IMG/VR virus record: IMGVR_UViG_3300023174_000324
Location: 1-40,427 of that record
Strand: one strand, 5' to 3'
Source: a virus
DNA: 40,427 nt
Each line of letters starts with the position of its first letter. Position 1 is the stretch's first letter. Positions 9,327-18,576 of the stretch are shown piece by piece. The notes under the pieces are model-generated. The model was not told where the DNA came from and did not search any database. It was given only the letters and a program-made list of their open reading frames with translations. The translations under genes and the position numbers were made by a program.

Positions 9327-9754
9327 ACGATAAGATACATAAGGTTATTAAGTCATCCAGATCAAAAGATGAAATAGTTGCTTGGTGCTATCCAGATAAA
9401 AAAAGAGTTATGTATTCTTATTCTCAAGTTGAAAAGTATATGGGTAAAGCTTATGCAATGAAAGATGTGTCGGCACTACTTAATAAACATACAGTTACTC
9501 TGCATGATTATATTTTGGAGGGCAAAATAAAAGCTCCTCAAAAAATATATCCTATAGGAGATCCAGATAATAAAAACTGGTCTAAGTATATGTTTAATGA
9601 AAAAGATATTCTGGAAATTCATGAGTTTATATTAGATTCAGGACACTCTGGAAATGTTCCTTCAAGAACAGAATTATTGGGGCTTCTCAAACATAATATT
9701 ATATTGTATACTAAGACAGACAGCGGATTTATACCAGTATGGAGGGCGGAGTAA
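9272..9754 (+). CDS. probable DNA-binding protein
   Basis: The product has 160 residues. The N-terminus is very basic (MARQKRNSKLKKLR). Residues about 55-100 (YSYSQVEKYMG, then VSALLNKHTVTLHDYILEGKIKAP) read like a MerR-type or winged helix-turn-helix, in which the last segment is the wing. Its long overlap with the preceding gene is unusual, but GGAAG precedes the ATG and no later methionine keeps the basic head. A role in transcription or replication control is inferred from the fold and the operon. Confidence 0.6.
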   Translation: MARQKRNSKLKKLRYFFLNDKIHKVIKSSRSKDEIVAWCYPDKKRVMYSYSQVEKYMGKAYAMKDVSALLNKHTVTLHDYILEGKIKAPQKIYPIGDPDNKNWSKYMFNEKDILEIHEFILDSGHSGNVPSRTELLGLLKHNIILYTKTDSGFIPVWRAE

Positions 9755-9864
9755 TGGCAAGTAGTCGTATTGTAATTTGCCCAATTTGTAATAAAGAATT
9801 AGAAGTAAGATCAGATTTTGCCCACATGACATTATCTAACCATACAAACAAGGAGCACAAATGA
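9754..9864 (+). CDS. tiny C2H2-type zinc-finger protein
   Basis: This 36-residue protein has CPIC (Cys9, Cys12), His25 and C-terminal histidines at 31 and 35, a minimal C2H2-like finger. It sits in a TAATG overlap at its start and an ATGA overlap at its end, so translation is coupled on both sides. Similar miniature fingers are common in actinophage operons. Function unknown. Confidence 0.6.
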   Translation: MASSRIVICPICNKELEVRSDFAHMTLSNHTNKEHK

Positions 9865-10064
9865 CAACGAGAGTTAAGGTTGATCTATCTTTTACAAGAA
9901 ATTTAGGTAACTATGAAAGCATTAAAATTGGTGTAGGAGTTGAAGATGATCTTCGAGATGGAGAAAATGTAGATACTGCTACTGAAAGAGTATATAAGTT
10001 TGTTGAAGATAAGCTTATTGAAAAAACTCGTGAGGTGGAAGAAGAATTAAAGAGTGGCAAGTGA
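9861..10064 (+). CDS. hypothetical protein, conserved-type
   Basis: The 67-residue protein has an N-terminal beta hairpin (RVKVDLSFTRNL, SIKIGVGVED) and a C-terminal charged helix (ERVYKFVEDKLIEKTREVEEEL). It begins in an ATGA overlap behind AAGGAG. I do not recognise a family. Its place before the helicase genes suggests a replication accessory role. Confidence 0.6.
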   Translation: MTTRVKVDLSFTRNLGNYESIKIGVGVEDDLRDGENVDTATERVYKFVEDKLIEKTREVEEELKSGK

Positions 10065-10371
10065 GAAAGAACCTTACGTACTGATTGGTCTATACCTATC
10101 TTTATATAAAGAGAAGTATAACAAATCACTTACTATTAATAAGTTTAGAGAAAAATGGGCTATGCACGATGTAATTGAAAGTGTAGGTTTTGAACGTGCT
10201 AAAGAACTTTTAATATATTATTTTGCTACTAACAAGCAAGGCCATCCATTAAACTTTTTTTATAATAATTTTGACAGAATTGATTCATTAAATAAAGAAA
10301 TTAAAAAAGATAAAATTAACCGAAGCATCCTGTTGGGTGAGACGAAGAAGATGGTGGAGGGCGAAGAGTGA
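10054..10371 (+). CDS. hypothetical protein before DnaB; possible helicase-loader-type
   Basis: This 105-residue, mostly helical protein starts with GTG at 10054, overlapping the previous gene by 11 bases; an AAGAGTGG-type purine run precedes it. Residues about 8-75 alternate aromatic and charged helices (YVLIGLYLSLYKEKY, then WAMHDVIESVGFERAKELLIYYF). Its end overlaps the DnaB-like helicase start in GTGA. Small helical proteins directly before a phage replicative helicase are often loaders, but I see no diagnostic motif. Confidence 0.5.
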   Translation: MASEKEPYVLIGLYLSLYKEKYNKSLTINKFREKWAMHDVIESVGFERAKELLIYYFATNKQGHPLNFFYNNFDRIDSLNKEIKKDKINRSILLGETKKMVEGEE

Positions 10372-11612
10372 ATACAGAAGCAACATTAATCTCTGCTGTA
10401 TGCAAGAACAAAGATATTAGTACCCTATTGGCGGACAACGTAGATGAATTATTTACATCACATAGAGATATTTGGGAAAGTTTAAAGGGTTATTATTACA
10501 AGTTTAAAGCAGTTCCAGAAGTTGGAGTTCTTATGGAACGCCATAAAGATTTTGAGCCAGTTGAGGCAAAAGCAGAAACTGGTTATTATTTAGACATATT
10601 AAAGAATGAGTTTATCTCAAATAAACTTAAAACAATTATTATGCGTGGAGGATCTGCCCTTAAAGAAGATGCTGCATCAAGAGTGCTTGCACAAATGCAA
10701 AGTGATCTTGCTAACCTAAGCAGATTTACAAATAACGTTCGTGATTTAGATATTATTGATGTTGAAAATGCTGCACGACATTATGAAGCAGTAAAAGAAC
10801 GCTCATCTGTAATGGGTGGTGCTCCAGGAATTCTTACTGGATTTAGCGCCATTGATAAAGCATACCCTACTGGAATGGCACCAGGACACCTTATTGTGGC
10901 TATTGGCTGGCCAGGACGTGGTAAGACATGGTTTACATCATATTTAGCATGCAAGGCTTGGGAACAAGGCTTTAAACCTATGATTGTATCTCTTGAAATG
11001 TCGCCAGAGAATATGCGTGATCGTATTTTTACAATGCTTGGCTCTGGAATATTTCGTGCAAGTGATTTATCAAAAGGTGATATTAACATAGATGATTTTC
11101 GCAACTGGGGAAATAAAAAATTTGAGGGAAAAAATAGCTTTGTATTGATTTCAAATGAAGGTGCATCAGAAGTAACACCTGCTACTATTCAAGGAAAAAT
11201 TGATCAGCATAAACCAGACTTAGTTATTTTAGATTACCACCAATTGTTTAATGATAACAAGCGTTCAAATTCTGAAGTAGAAAGAAATAGAAATGTTTCT
11301 CGTGAATTTAAAATGCTTGCGGTATCAAACAATATTCCAATTATTGATATTACTGCTGCAACAGCTGACGATGTTTCAGATCAAGACAATCCACCAATGA
11401 TGAGTCAAGTTGCTTGGTCAAAAGCAATCGAGTATGATGCTGACATGGCTATGGCTGTTCATAGATATCCACAAACTAACATGATTGAAATTGTTTCTAG
11501 AAAAAATAGACATGGTCACGATTTTAACTTTTATCTAGACTGGGATATCAATCGTGGTATCGTCAAAGAGATTTACGAGAATCCATTTCAGGATGACGCA
11601 CAAAAGAATTAA
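10368..11612 (+). CDS. dnaB: DnaB-like replicative helicase
   Basis: The 414-residue protein starts with GTG in a GTGA overlap. Residues 1-120 are the helical DnaB N-domain, shorter than in bacteria. The RecA-like motor begins near 150: Walker A GWPGRGKT (Gly180-Thr187), followed by a VSLEMSPENM segment typical of DnaB, and Walker B LVILDYHQL near 285-292. It would form the hexameric ring that unwinds the fork for the DnaE polymerase encoded downstream, working with the primase two genes on. Confidence 0.9.
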   Translation: MNTEATLISAVCKNKDISTLLADNVDELFTSHRDIWESLKGYYYKFKAVPEVGVLMERHKDFEPVEAKAETGYYLDILKNEFISNKLKTIIMRGGSALKEDAASRVLAQMQSDLANLSRFTNNVRDLDIIDVENAARHYEAVKERSSVMGGAPGILTGFSAIDKAYPTGMAPGHLIVAIGWPGRGKTWFTSYLACKAWEQGFKPMIVSLEMSPENMRDRIFTMLGSGIFRASDLSKGDINIDDFRNWGNKKFEGKNSFVLISNEGASEVTPATIQGKIDQHKPDLVILDYHQLFNDNKRSNSEVERNRNVSREFKMLAVSNNIPIIDITAATADDVSDQDNPPMMSQVAWSKAIEYDADMAMAVHRYPQTNMIEIVSRKNRHGHDFNFYLDWDINRGIVKEIYENPFQDDAQKN

Positions 11613-11892
11613 ACGATTTCAAATTGATGTAGAGTTTAATGATAATATTCAACTTATTAGCCTTAAGCCTCAATATGAAAATTTACTTACTTATGATATG
11701 AGATCAAAAGGATATGTCAGGGTTCTTGACATAGACACAGCATTTTCGGTAGAATTTACAGGCGAAACATGGAAGTTCTTAATGACAATCCATGGGGTAT
11801 ATGTAGGAAAGAAGCAGGCATGGCTATCAGAGGGTATAACGCAAGGAAAATTGATTCCACGCAATATGCGCCCAACCATATTAAGTCAATAG
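11593..11892 (+). CDS. hypothetical protein between helicase and primase
   Basis: The start at 11593 (99 residues, MTHKRIKRFQ) is preferred over an in-frame ATG at 11554, because it gives a shorter 20-base overlap with the helicase. The protein is compact, basic and mixed alpha/beta. The primase gene begins 73 bases before its end in another frame. No family recognised; position suggests a replisome accessory. Confidence 0.5.
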   Translation: MTHKRIKRFQIDVEFNDNIQLISLKPQYENLLTYDMRSKGYVRVLDIDTAFSVEFTGETWKFLMTIHGVYVGKKQAWLSEGITQGKLIPRNMRPTILSQ

Positions 11893-12818
11893 TAAAAGCT
11901 CTTGGCTTAGATGTAGTTGCGGAACCAGGTAATGAGGTTATGTTTTATTGCCCATTTCATTCTAATAGACACACTGCAAGCTGCTGCATAAATAAATCTT
12001 CAGGAGCTTGGTTATGTTTTAATCCGTCATGCGGTGAGACTGGAACATTGACAGAGTTAGTTAGAAGAGTTTTACATAAGAATGATTTTGAAGCAATTAG
12101 ATTTATTGCTGCTCAAGAACAAGAATCATTAAATAATTTTGATGAAGTTATGGCTAGTATGTTTGAAGAAAAACCAGACTTCAAAGAGTTTCCACAAGAA
12201 ACTTTAGATAAATTATATTTAAATTTGTCTTCAAGTAAAGAAGCTCAAAGTTATTTGTTATCTCGTAGCATTAATAAATCATCAATTGATTATTTTAGAT
12301 TGGGATATTCTGCTAATATGAATATGGTTATTACTCCAGTGCACAGCCCAGACGGTACACCTATTGGTTTAGTCGGCAGATCAATTGAAGGTAAGTCTTT
12401 TAAAAACAGTACCAATTTGCCAAAAAGCAAAACTTTATTTAATATACATAGATCTAAAAAAATTGGAGAGAATGTTATTGTTGTTGAATCAAACTTTGAT
12501 GCTATTAGAATACATCAGGCTGGGTTTCCAAATGTTGTTGCAACTTTAGGCGGAATCTTGTCAACGGACCAACATAAATTACTAAATAGATATTTTAATA
12601 AGATAACTGTAATGACCGACGCAGATTTGGCTGGAAGAGAGCTAGGCTTGAGTATAGCAAATAGATTAAAAAATAAAGACCTCTTGTGGGCTTCTTATGA
12701 ATATGGTAAGATATATCCACATGATGCAAAAGATGCTGGTGATATGACTGACGAAGAAATTAAAATCTGTATTAAAAATGCAGTGTCAGATATAGAATAC
12801 AGGTCTTGGACCCCATAA
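11820..12818 (+). CDS. dnaG: DnaG-type DNA primase (CHC2 zinc finger plus Toprim)
   Basis: With the start at 11820 the protein has 332 residues; an in-frame ATG at 11769 would add 17 residues and overlap the previous gene further. The zinc finger uses Cys44, His47, Cys66 and Cys71 (CPFH, then CFNPSC), a spacing slightly wider than in bacterial DnaG. A Toprim domain follows with Glu in VIVVESNFDA near 220 and the DxD of VMTDADLAGRE near 260. It lacks the C-terminal helicase-binding domain of bacterial DnaG. It would make RNA primers at the phage fork. Confidence 0.88.
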   Translation: MAIRGYNARKIDSTQYAPNHIKSIVKALGLDVVAEPGNEVMFYCPFHSNRHTASCCINKSSGAWLCFNPSCGETGTLTELVRRVLHKNDFEAIRFIAAQEQESLNNFDEVMASMFEEKPDFKEFPQETLDKLYLNLSSSKEAQSYLLSRSINKSSIDYFRLGYSANMNMVITPVHSPDGTPIGLVGRSIEGKSFKNSTNLPKSKTLFNIHRSKKIGENVIVVESNFDAIRIHQAGFPNVVATLGGILSTDQHKLLNRYFNKITVMTDADLAGRELGLSIANRLKNKDLLWASYEYGKIYPHDAKDAGDMTDEEIKICIKNAVSDIEYRSWTP

Positions 12819-12833
12819 TAAAAACAAACTAAA

Positions 12834-12850
12834 GATGGATATATACCATC
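12834..12850 (+). promoter_or_regulatory. inverted repeat upstream of the ssDNA-binding gene
   Basis: GATGG (12834-12838) and CCATC (12846-12850) flank ATATATA. The centre contains TATACC, a possible -10. The repeat lies in the only sizeable gap (12819-12871) within this part of the operon, ahead of a gene that should be strongly expressed. A regulatory role is inferred. Confidence 0.4.
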
Positions 12851-12871
12851 AACTATATGAAACGAGGAAAC

Positions 12872-13540
12872 ATGGGAATAGTAAAAGGGTTGAAAGACCT
12901 TAACAAAGTAATGGACAAGCCACAGTCTTCAGGTGGAGACGGTACAAAGGCTCGTTGGGTTAAGTTAGAGGATGCAGAAAGCGTTAAAGTTCGTTTTCTT
13001 CAAGAACTTGATCCAGACTCACCTACCTACAATGAGAAGCTAGGCCTTGGGTTTATTGCAGTAGAACACACAAATCCAAAAGACTATCGTCGCAAGGCTC
13101 TATGCACAATGGAAGACCAAGGTAAGTGCTATGGTTGCGAACAACACCGTAAGGATTACAAGGCAGGATGGAAGGGTCGTTCAAGACTTTACATTAATGT
13201 ACTTGTAGATGATGGCAAGGAAGATCCTTATGTAGGAATCTTGTCTCAAGGTTCAAGTGGAAAGACAATCACACCAACACTTATTGAGTATGCTGGAGAG
13301 ATGGGAAGCATTACTAACTTAATGTGGCGTATCAAGCGTACTGGTACAAAAACAGATACAAGTTACACAATTATCCCACTTGCAAAAGATGAAACACCAT
13401 TTGATGTTTCATCACTTGAGCTTTATCAGCTTGAGGATACAGCAGTGCGTGACATGCCATACACAGAGCAAGAAGCATTTTTTGCTGGTGAAAATGGTCA
13501 CGGCGAAGAGTCTACTTCTTCAAGTAGCGTAGACTGGTAA
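12872..13540 (+). CDS. gp32-like single-stranded DNA-binding protein
   Basis: I start at 12872 because GAGGA lies 5 bases upstream of it, and inside the alternative start at 12857. The 222-residue protein has a zinc motif Cys78-x7-Cys86-x2-Cys89-x2-His92 set in a beta-rich core, then a Ser/Glu-rich acidic tail (GHGEESTSSSS), the layout of T4 gp32-type proteins. Its codons (many CGT, GGT, CTT) look more optimised than those of neighbours, fitting a protein needed in high amounts. It would coat single strands at the fork. The gp32 assignment is by layout and context. Confidence 0.6.
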   Translation: MGIVKGLKDLNKVMDKPQSSGGDGTKARWVKLEDAESVKVRFLQELDPDSPTYNEKLGLGFIAVEHTNPKDYRRKALCTMEDQGKCYGCEQHRKDYKAGWKGRSRLYINVLVDDGKEDPYVGILSQGSSGKTITPTLIEYAGEMGSITNLMWRIKRTGTKTDTSYTIIPLAKDETPFDVSSLELYQLEDTAVRDMPYTEQEAFFAGENGHGEESTSSSSVDW

Positions 13541-13563
13541 TAGGTTAAGAGGCGGAGAGTTAA

Positions 13564-16500
13564 ATGAAATTTACACACTTACATGTGCATTCTTACTATT
13601 CTTTAATGGATGGGCTTAACTCTCCCCTTGAACTTGTTCAAGCAGCAAAAGCGGCGGGGCAAACAGCAATAGCAATTACAGATCATGGAACATTATCTTC
13701 ACATCGTGAAATGCAAATTGCATGTAAAGAAGAAGGCATAAAGCCCATACTTGGGGTAGAAGCATATATATCTCCAACAGATAGATTTGATAAGTCTTCA
13801 AAAACAGATAAATCTATTCAAGCATACAATCACATTATCCTATTAGCAAAGAATAAAAAAGGATTAGAAAACATCAATACCCTACAAGAGTTTGCTTGGA
13901 ACGAAGGATTTTATCATAAGCCAAGAATTGACAGAGAGATTTTAAATGAATACAAAGAAGGCATTATCATATTGTCTGGATGTCTTAATGGTCTTATTTC
14001 AAAATGCATTGAAAAGGGCGAGTTTAAAGAAGCAAAAATTTTACTACAAGATTTTAAGAAAAATTTTGCTGAGGATTTCTATATTGAAGTGCAGTCTCAC
14101 AATCCCCAAGAAATAAATTCAAAGCTTCTTGAATTGGCAGATGAGCTTAAAATTAAGGCGGTAGCAACAGGAGATGCTCACTTTGCTAAAGAAGAAGATA
14201 GAGTATTAGAAGAAGCAATGCTAATATTATCAACATCCCCTAAGATGGATAAAGATGCTGATTTTGAAATGTCTAGACAGATTAAAGATATTAATGAAAG
14301 ATTAAATTATCTATATCCAGACCGTAGAATATCTTTTCAAGACTATAACTTATTTATACAATCAAGGTCTGAAATTGAGGCTGACTTTAATAAGGTTGGA
14401 ATTACTCGTACTGATATATATGAAAATACTATTGAAATTACTAATAAGGTCGGTGAATACGATTTTAACAGTGGTTTAGACCTACTCCCAGTACCTAAGA
14501 CAGATGCGGATGAGAAACTGGCTCAGATGGCTTCTGAGGGCCTTAAAAGGCTAGGCCTAGCAGACTCTCAAGTATACATTGACAGGCTTGAAGAAGAACT
14601 ATCTGTAATTAAAGATAAGTCTTTTGCCTCTTATTTCTTGGTTGTTGCAGATATGATTAACTGGGCAAAAAGTAATTATATTAAGGTTGGGCCAGGCCGT
14701 GGTTCTGCGGCTGGATCTCTTGTATGCTATGCACTAGGAATTACAGATGTAGATCCAATTAAATATGATTTACTATTTTTTCGTTTTATTAATCCAGAAC
14801 GTAATGATTTTCCAGATATTGATACTGATTTTGAAGACCGTCGTCGCAAAGAGGTTAAAGATTATTTAAAGAAAAAATTTAAACATGTTGCATCTATTTC
14901 TACATACACTTACTTTAAAGATAAGGGTGTAATTAGAGATGCTGCTCGTGTGTTTATGGTTCCGCTTTCAGATGTTAATCGTGCAATGAAGTCTATTGAT
15001 ACATTTGAAGATTTTATTGACTCTCCAAATACTAAAGAGTTTAGAACTAAATACCCTGAAGTTGTGTGGCTTGCTGACAGACTACGTGGAAGAATTAGAT
15101 CCGTTGGTGTTCATGCAGCGGGCGTTGTTGTAGCAAAAGATGATCTTAGAAAGTATGCACCAGTGGAATCAAGAGCTGATGCAAGTGATTTAGTTTCAGG
15201 AAGAATTCCAGTCGTTGCATATGACATGGATACGGTTGCAGATATAGGCCTTATTAAATTAGATGCACTAGGTCTTAAAACTTTATCTGTGATCTCTGAC
15301 ACTATTGCTTCAATTAAAAAGCGTACAGGAAAAGACATAAATTTATCTGACTTAACACTTGACGATCCAGATGTTTACAAGATTTTAAGTGAAGGATATA
15401 CAAAGGGTGTATTTCAAGCGGAAGCAACTCCTTATACTAACTTACTAATCAAGATGGGTGTAGATAAGTTTGAAGATCTTGCTGCATCAAATGCTTTGGT
15501 TCGTCCAGGAGCAATGAATACTGTGGGTGCTTCTTATATTAAAAGAAAGCATGGGGATGAAGCAGTACAGTTTATTCATCCAATCATGAAGCCATTTACA
15601 GAAAATACATACGGTGTTATTATATATCAAGAGCAAGTCATGCAGGCTTGCGTACACCTAGGTGGTATGACTTGGTCAGAAGCTGACAAGGTTCGTAAAA
15701 TTATTGGAAAGAAAAAAGATGCAAAAGAATTCGACCAGTTCAAGGATCGCTTTATTGATGGGGCTTCAAAACACATTTCTAAGAAACAAGCAGAAACCCT
15801 CTGGCATACTTTTGAGGCTCATGCTGGTTATTCTTTTAACCGCTCCCATGCTGTTGCTTACTCTATGCTTAGTTATTATACTGCTTGGCTTAAGTCCTAT
15901 TATCCTCTTGAGTTCATGTTTTCAATTCTTAAAAATGAAAATGACAAAGACGCCAGAACAGAATATTTAATTGAAGCAAAAAGATTAAAGTTAAGTATTA
16001 AGCTTCCACACATTAATGAATCTGATGTATTCTTTTCTTTAAAAGGAGACTCAATTAGATTTGGTCTTGGAGAAGTAAAGTTTATTTCAGATAGTATTGC
16101 AAATAAAATTATTGAACACAGACCATTTAATTCTTATTCAGAGTTTATTGATAAAGCTTCTAAAAAGGGAAGTGGAATTAATAGTCGTGCAATAACAGCT
16201 CTTAACTCAATTGGTGGTGCCGCATTTGAAGATAATCCTAGAAATGGTAATGAGAAAGATAATTACTATGAATATTTAGGTATACCTACATTTAACCTAG
16301 AAGGAATTCCGCCACGGATTAAATCTCAAGCAAGGCCAATTGAAGAGTTTGAAGACCTTGGATCATTTGTAATGTTTGGAATGGTTAAATCAATTAAACG
16401 TGGAAATGGCTGGGCACGTATTGAGTTAGTAGATGAAACTGGATCTATTGGTTTATTTCACACAGAGCAAACTCAAATAGAAACAGGCCAGATGTATTTT

Positions 16501-16833
16501 ATTCTTGTAGGAGACAATAGAATTGCTCGTTATGTAAAAGTTAGCGATATTGATCCAAATGGATCTAATTCATTTGTAGACTACTTGTATAAAAAGCAGT
16601 ATGACCTTGAAGAAGATGAGTACATTGTAGTAGACTTTACTCCATATGTAACAAAAGCTGGCAAAACAATGAGCCACATAGTTCTTTCAAATGCACAAAA
16701 AGAATTAACTAGAGCAATTGCTTTTCCTACAATGTATAAAATGTCTTTGGCTAAAATGCGAGAAGGAATGAAATGTAAGGTTGTTCTGTCTACTTTAGAT
16801 GATGGAACTTTAATGGTAAAGGAAATAAAATGA
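13564..16833 (+). CDS. dnaE: DNA polymerase III alpha subunit (DnaE-type)
   Basis: The start follows GGAGAG. The 1089-residue protein opens with a PHP domain (HLHVHS, His5/7/9). The C-family polymerase core is clear: GPGRGSAAGSLV near 378, and the catalytic PDIDTDF with Asp418 and Asp420. The tandem helix-hairpin-helix region and an OB-fold (FVMFGMVKSI near 935) follow. It is about 70 residues shorter than bacterial DnaE and ends soon after the OB domain, so the clamp-loader-binding tail is reduced. No sliding clamp or clamp loader is encoded in the window, so host ones may be used. The end overlaps the next gene in ATGA. Confidence 0.95.
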   Translation: MKFTHLHVHSYYSLMDGLNSPLELVQAAKAAGQTAIAITDHGTLSSHREMQIACKEEGIKPILGVEAYISPTDRFDKSSKTDKSIQAYNHIILLAKNKKGLENINTLQEFAWNEGFYHKPRIDREILNEYKEGIIILSGCLNGLISKCIEKGEFKEAKILLQDFKKNFAEDFYIEVQSHNPQEINSKLLELADELKIKAVATGDAHFAKEEDRVLEEAMLILSTSPKMDKDADFEMSRQIKDINERLNYLYPDRRISFQDYNLFIQSRSEIEADFNKVGITRTDIYENTIEITNKVGEYDFNSGLDLLPVPKTDADEKLAQMASEGLKRLGLADSQVYIDRLEEELSVIKDKSFASYFLVVADMINWAKSNYIKVGPGRGSAAGSLVCYALGITDVDPIKYDLLFFRFINPERNDFPDIDTDFEDRRRKEVKDYLKKKFKHVASISTYTYFKDKGVIRDAARVFMVPLSDVNRAMKSIDTFEDFIDSPNTKEFRTKYPEVVWLADRLRGRIRSVGVHAAGVVVAKDDLRKYAPVESRADASDLVSGRIPVVAYDMDTVADIGLIKLDALGLKTLSVISDTIASIKKRTGKDINLSDLTLDDPDVYKILSEGYTKGVFQAEATPYTNLLIKMGVDKFEDLAASNALVRPGAMNTVGASYIKRKHGDEAVQFIHPIMKPFTENTYGVIIYQEQVMQACVHLGGMTWSEADKVRKIIGKKKDAKEFDQFKDRFIDGASKHISKKQAETLWHTFEAHAGYSFNRSHAVAYSMLSYYTAWLKSYYPLEFMFSILKNENDKDARTEYLIEAKRLKLSIKLPHINESDVFFSLKGDSIRFGLGEVKFISDSIANKIIEHRPFNSYSEFIDKASKKGSGINSRAITALNSIGGAAFEDNPRNGNEKDNYYEYLGIPTFNLEGIPPRIKSQARPIEEFEDLGSFVMFGMVKSIKRGNGWARIELVDETGSIGLFHTEQTQIETGQMYFILVGDNRIARYVKVSDIDPNGSNSFVDYLYKKQYDLEEDEYIVVDFTPYVTKAGKTMSHIVLSNAQKELTRAIAFPTMYKMSLAKMREGMKCKVVLSTLDDGTLMVKEIK

Positions 16834-17045
16834 CAGACGATATAGAAGGTCTTGTTACTTCAATTAGTATGAACCAAGTGTTAGTTGCTATTCTTGAAGA
16901 ACATGGAAAATTAACTGTACCAACATTAAGATTTTTAGATGCTAATGTTGATAATAAAGAATTGGTAATAGATTATGATGAGTTAGGACCGTCATTTACT
17001 TTTAGTTTAAGGGAAAAAAATGCAATCAGATCAGATTCTAACTGA
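16830..17045 (+). CDS. hypothetical protein after DnaE
   Basis: The 71-residue protein starts in an ATGA overlap with dnaE and overlaps the MazG-like gene by 26 bases. It alternates short strands (LTVPTLRFLDA, KELVIDYDEL, SFTFSLRE). No family recognised. Tight coupling suggests co-expression with the polymerase. Confidence 0.6.
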   Translation: MTDDIEGLVTSISMNQVLVAILEEHGKLTVPTLRFLDANVDNKELVIDYDELGPSFTFSLREKNAIRSDSN

Positions 17046-17367
17046 GTATGGACTAGACGCTTTATCTGCAATGCTTCATGAGATTGCAATAGAAAAAGGA
17101 TTTTGGGATGGAGATTATAATCATGACAAGATTGGAAATAAATTAGCTTTAGTACATTCAGAAGTAACTGAAGTTTTAGAAGCTATAAGAAAATCAAAAG
17201 GAAGCGAAAGCATTGTAGAAGAAATTGCCGATGTAATAATTAGACTACTTGATGTTTATGCTGCAATGAGAAATGAAGAGCAGGTATTACATAGCCTAGA
17301 TGAAATTCTAGAAAAGAAAATTAATATAAATAAAGAGCGTCAAAGACTTCACGGCAATTTATTTTAA
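17020..17367 (+). CDS. MazG-like nucleotide pyrophosphohydrolase
   Basis: The 115-residue all-helical protein has the metal-binding pattern of the family: Glu48 and Glu51 (SEVTEVLEA), then Glu68 and Asp71 (EEIADVIIRLLD), and a basic tail KININKERQ. MazG-type enzymes cleave NTPs or dNTPs to monophosphates, and in phages may adjust nucleotide pools or alarmone levels. It lies between the DNA polymerase and recA. Confidence 0.85.
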   Translation: MQSDQILTEYGLDALSAMLHEIAIEKGFWDGDYNHDKIGNKLALVHSEVTEVLEAIRKSKGSESIVEEIADVIIRLLDVYAAMRNEEQVLHSLDEILEKKININKERQRLHGNLF

Positions 17368-17376
17368 TGCTATACT
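17348..17376 (+). promoter_or_regulatory. promoter for recA
   Basis: TTCACG (17348-17353) and TATACT (17371-17376) are 17 bases apart, with TG at 17368-17369. The start is predicted near 17383, leaving a leader of about 14 bases with the purine-rich AAAGAAAGAG before the recA ATG. Confidence 0.6.
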
Positions 17377-17396
17377 ATAGTAAAGAAAGAGTTTAA

Positions 17397-18401
17397 ATGA
17401 CAATAGAAATAGATGGCATTTTAGCCAAACTAGATCCAAAAACACGAGCAAGAGTTCAATCTGCACAGGATGTACAAGTTGAAAAACAGATTACACCCAG
17501 TATTGGATTAAACTTTGCGTTACGTGGAGGTTTGGGTTACGGTAGACAAGTACTAGTATGGGGAAATAAATCTGCTGGTAAGTCTTCTTTTTGCCTACAG
17601 ATGATTGCTCTTGCACAAAAAGAAGGAAAAACATGCGCTTGGATTGATGCAGAGGCCTCATACGACCAGTCTTGGGCAGAGAAGCTAGGAGTAGACTCTT
17701 CTTCTCTTATTTACTCTCCAGCAAAAACTGTTAATGACATGGTTGATGTTGCTACTAAACTAATGGATGCAGGTGTTGATATGATTGTAGTAGATTCAAT
17801 TTCAGCATTACTACCTGCAATTTATTTTGAAAAAGACGGAAATGAAATGAAAGATTTGCAAGATACTAAGCAAATCGGCGCTGAAGCAAAGGATATGACC
17901 CACGCAGTCAAAATGTTAAATTATGCAAACAAAAACACACTACTTGTTCTCATCTCACAACAACGAAATCAATTTGGATCTATGCATGCTAGTCACATCC
18001 CCACAGGTGGCATGGCTGTCAAGTTCTTTTCATCCACTGTCATTAAGCTCTGGTCGTCTGAAGCTGAGGCGAATGCTATTAAAGCTGGCATTAAAGTTGG
18101 CGACAAAATCATTGAACAAAGAGTTGGCAGGCCAGTTAACTGGATTATTGATTACAACAAACTCGGCCCCCCAAATCTATCGGGACAGTACGACTTTTAT
18201 TACCAAGGGGATGTTCTTGGTGTAGATTCTGTTGGAGAAACTTTAGATGTTGCAGAAATGTGTGGCATTATAGAAAAAGGTGGAGCATGGTATACAGTAA
18301 ATGGAGAACGTTTTCAAGGACGTGCAAAGGCTGTAGCATATTTAAAGGAAAATCAAAATGTTGTAGACAAATTAATAGGAGAGATAAATGCCAAACATTA
18401 A
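17397..18401 (+). CDS. recA: RecA/UvsX-type recombinase
   Basis: The 334-residue protein has the RecA core: Walker A GNKSAGKS (Gly56-Ser63), Walker B IVVDSISALLP near 126-136, and the QQRN stretch near 186 before the DNA-binding loop (GGMAVKFFSS). The order IGLNFALRGGLGYGR before Walker A is typical. It would pair strands in phage recombination and repair, with the SSBs and the Cas4-like nuclease encoded nearby. It has its own promoter. Its last 14 bases overlap the next gene. Confidence 0.92.
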   Translation: MTIEIDGILAKLDPKTRARVQSAQDVQVEKQITPSIGLNFALRGGLGYGRQVLVWGNKSAGKSSFCLQMIALAQKEGKTCAWIDAEASYDQSWAEKLGVDSSSLIYSPAKTVNDMVDVATKLMDAGVDMIVVDSISALLPAIYFEKDGNEMKDLQDTKQIGAEAKDMTHAVKMLNYANKNTLLVLISQQRNQFGSMHASHIPTGGMAVKFFSSTVIKLWSSEAEANAIKAGIKVGDKIIEQRVGRPVNWIIDYNKLGPPNLSGQYDFYYQGDVLGVDSVGETLDVAEMCGIIEKGGAWYTVNGERFQGRAKAVAYLKENQNVVDKLIGEINAKH

Positions 18402-18576
18402 TGAGTTTCTTAATAAGCCAGAAAAAATATTTCCTTCAGAACTTGAAAAAATAGGTGGAACAAAACCTTGTAATAAATGTGAAAAAGATTCAGAAGAATA
18501 TTTTTGGGATGCAATAAATATGACTATATCTTGGGAATGCCCCAACGGTCATAAAAACTCATACGTGGTTGGATAA
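18388..18576 (+). CDS. small zinc-ribbon protein
   Basis: This 62-residue protein has Cys28 and Cys31 (CNKC) and Cys51 with His55 (CPNGH), a one-finger ribbon. It starts inside the recA end, behind AGGAGA at 18377-18382, and its stop touches the next ATG in TAATG. Function unknown. Confidence 0.6.
   Translation: MPNINEFLNKPEKIFPSELEKIGGTKPCNKCEKDSEEYFWDAINMTISWECPNGHKNSYVVG

Noticed and set aside
13564-16833. Intein or frameshift in dnaE
   Set aside because: The frame is continuous and all polymerase motifs follow at normal spacing. The plus-strand frame at 15704-15970 is a shadow.
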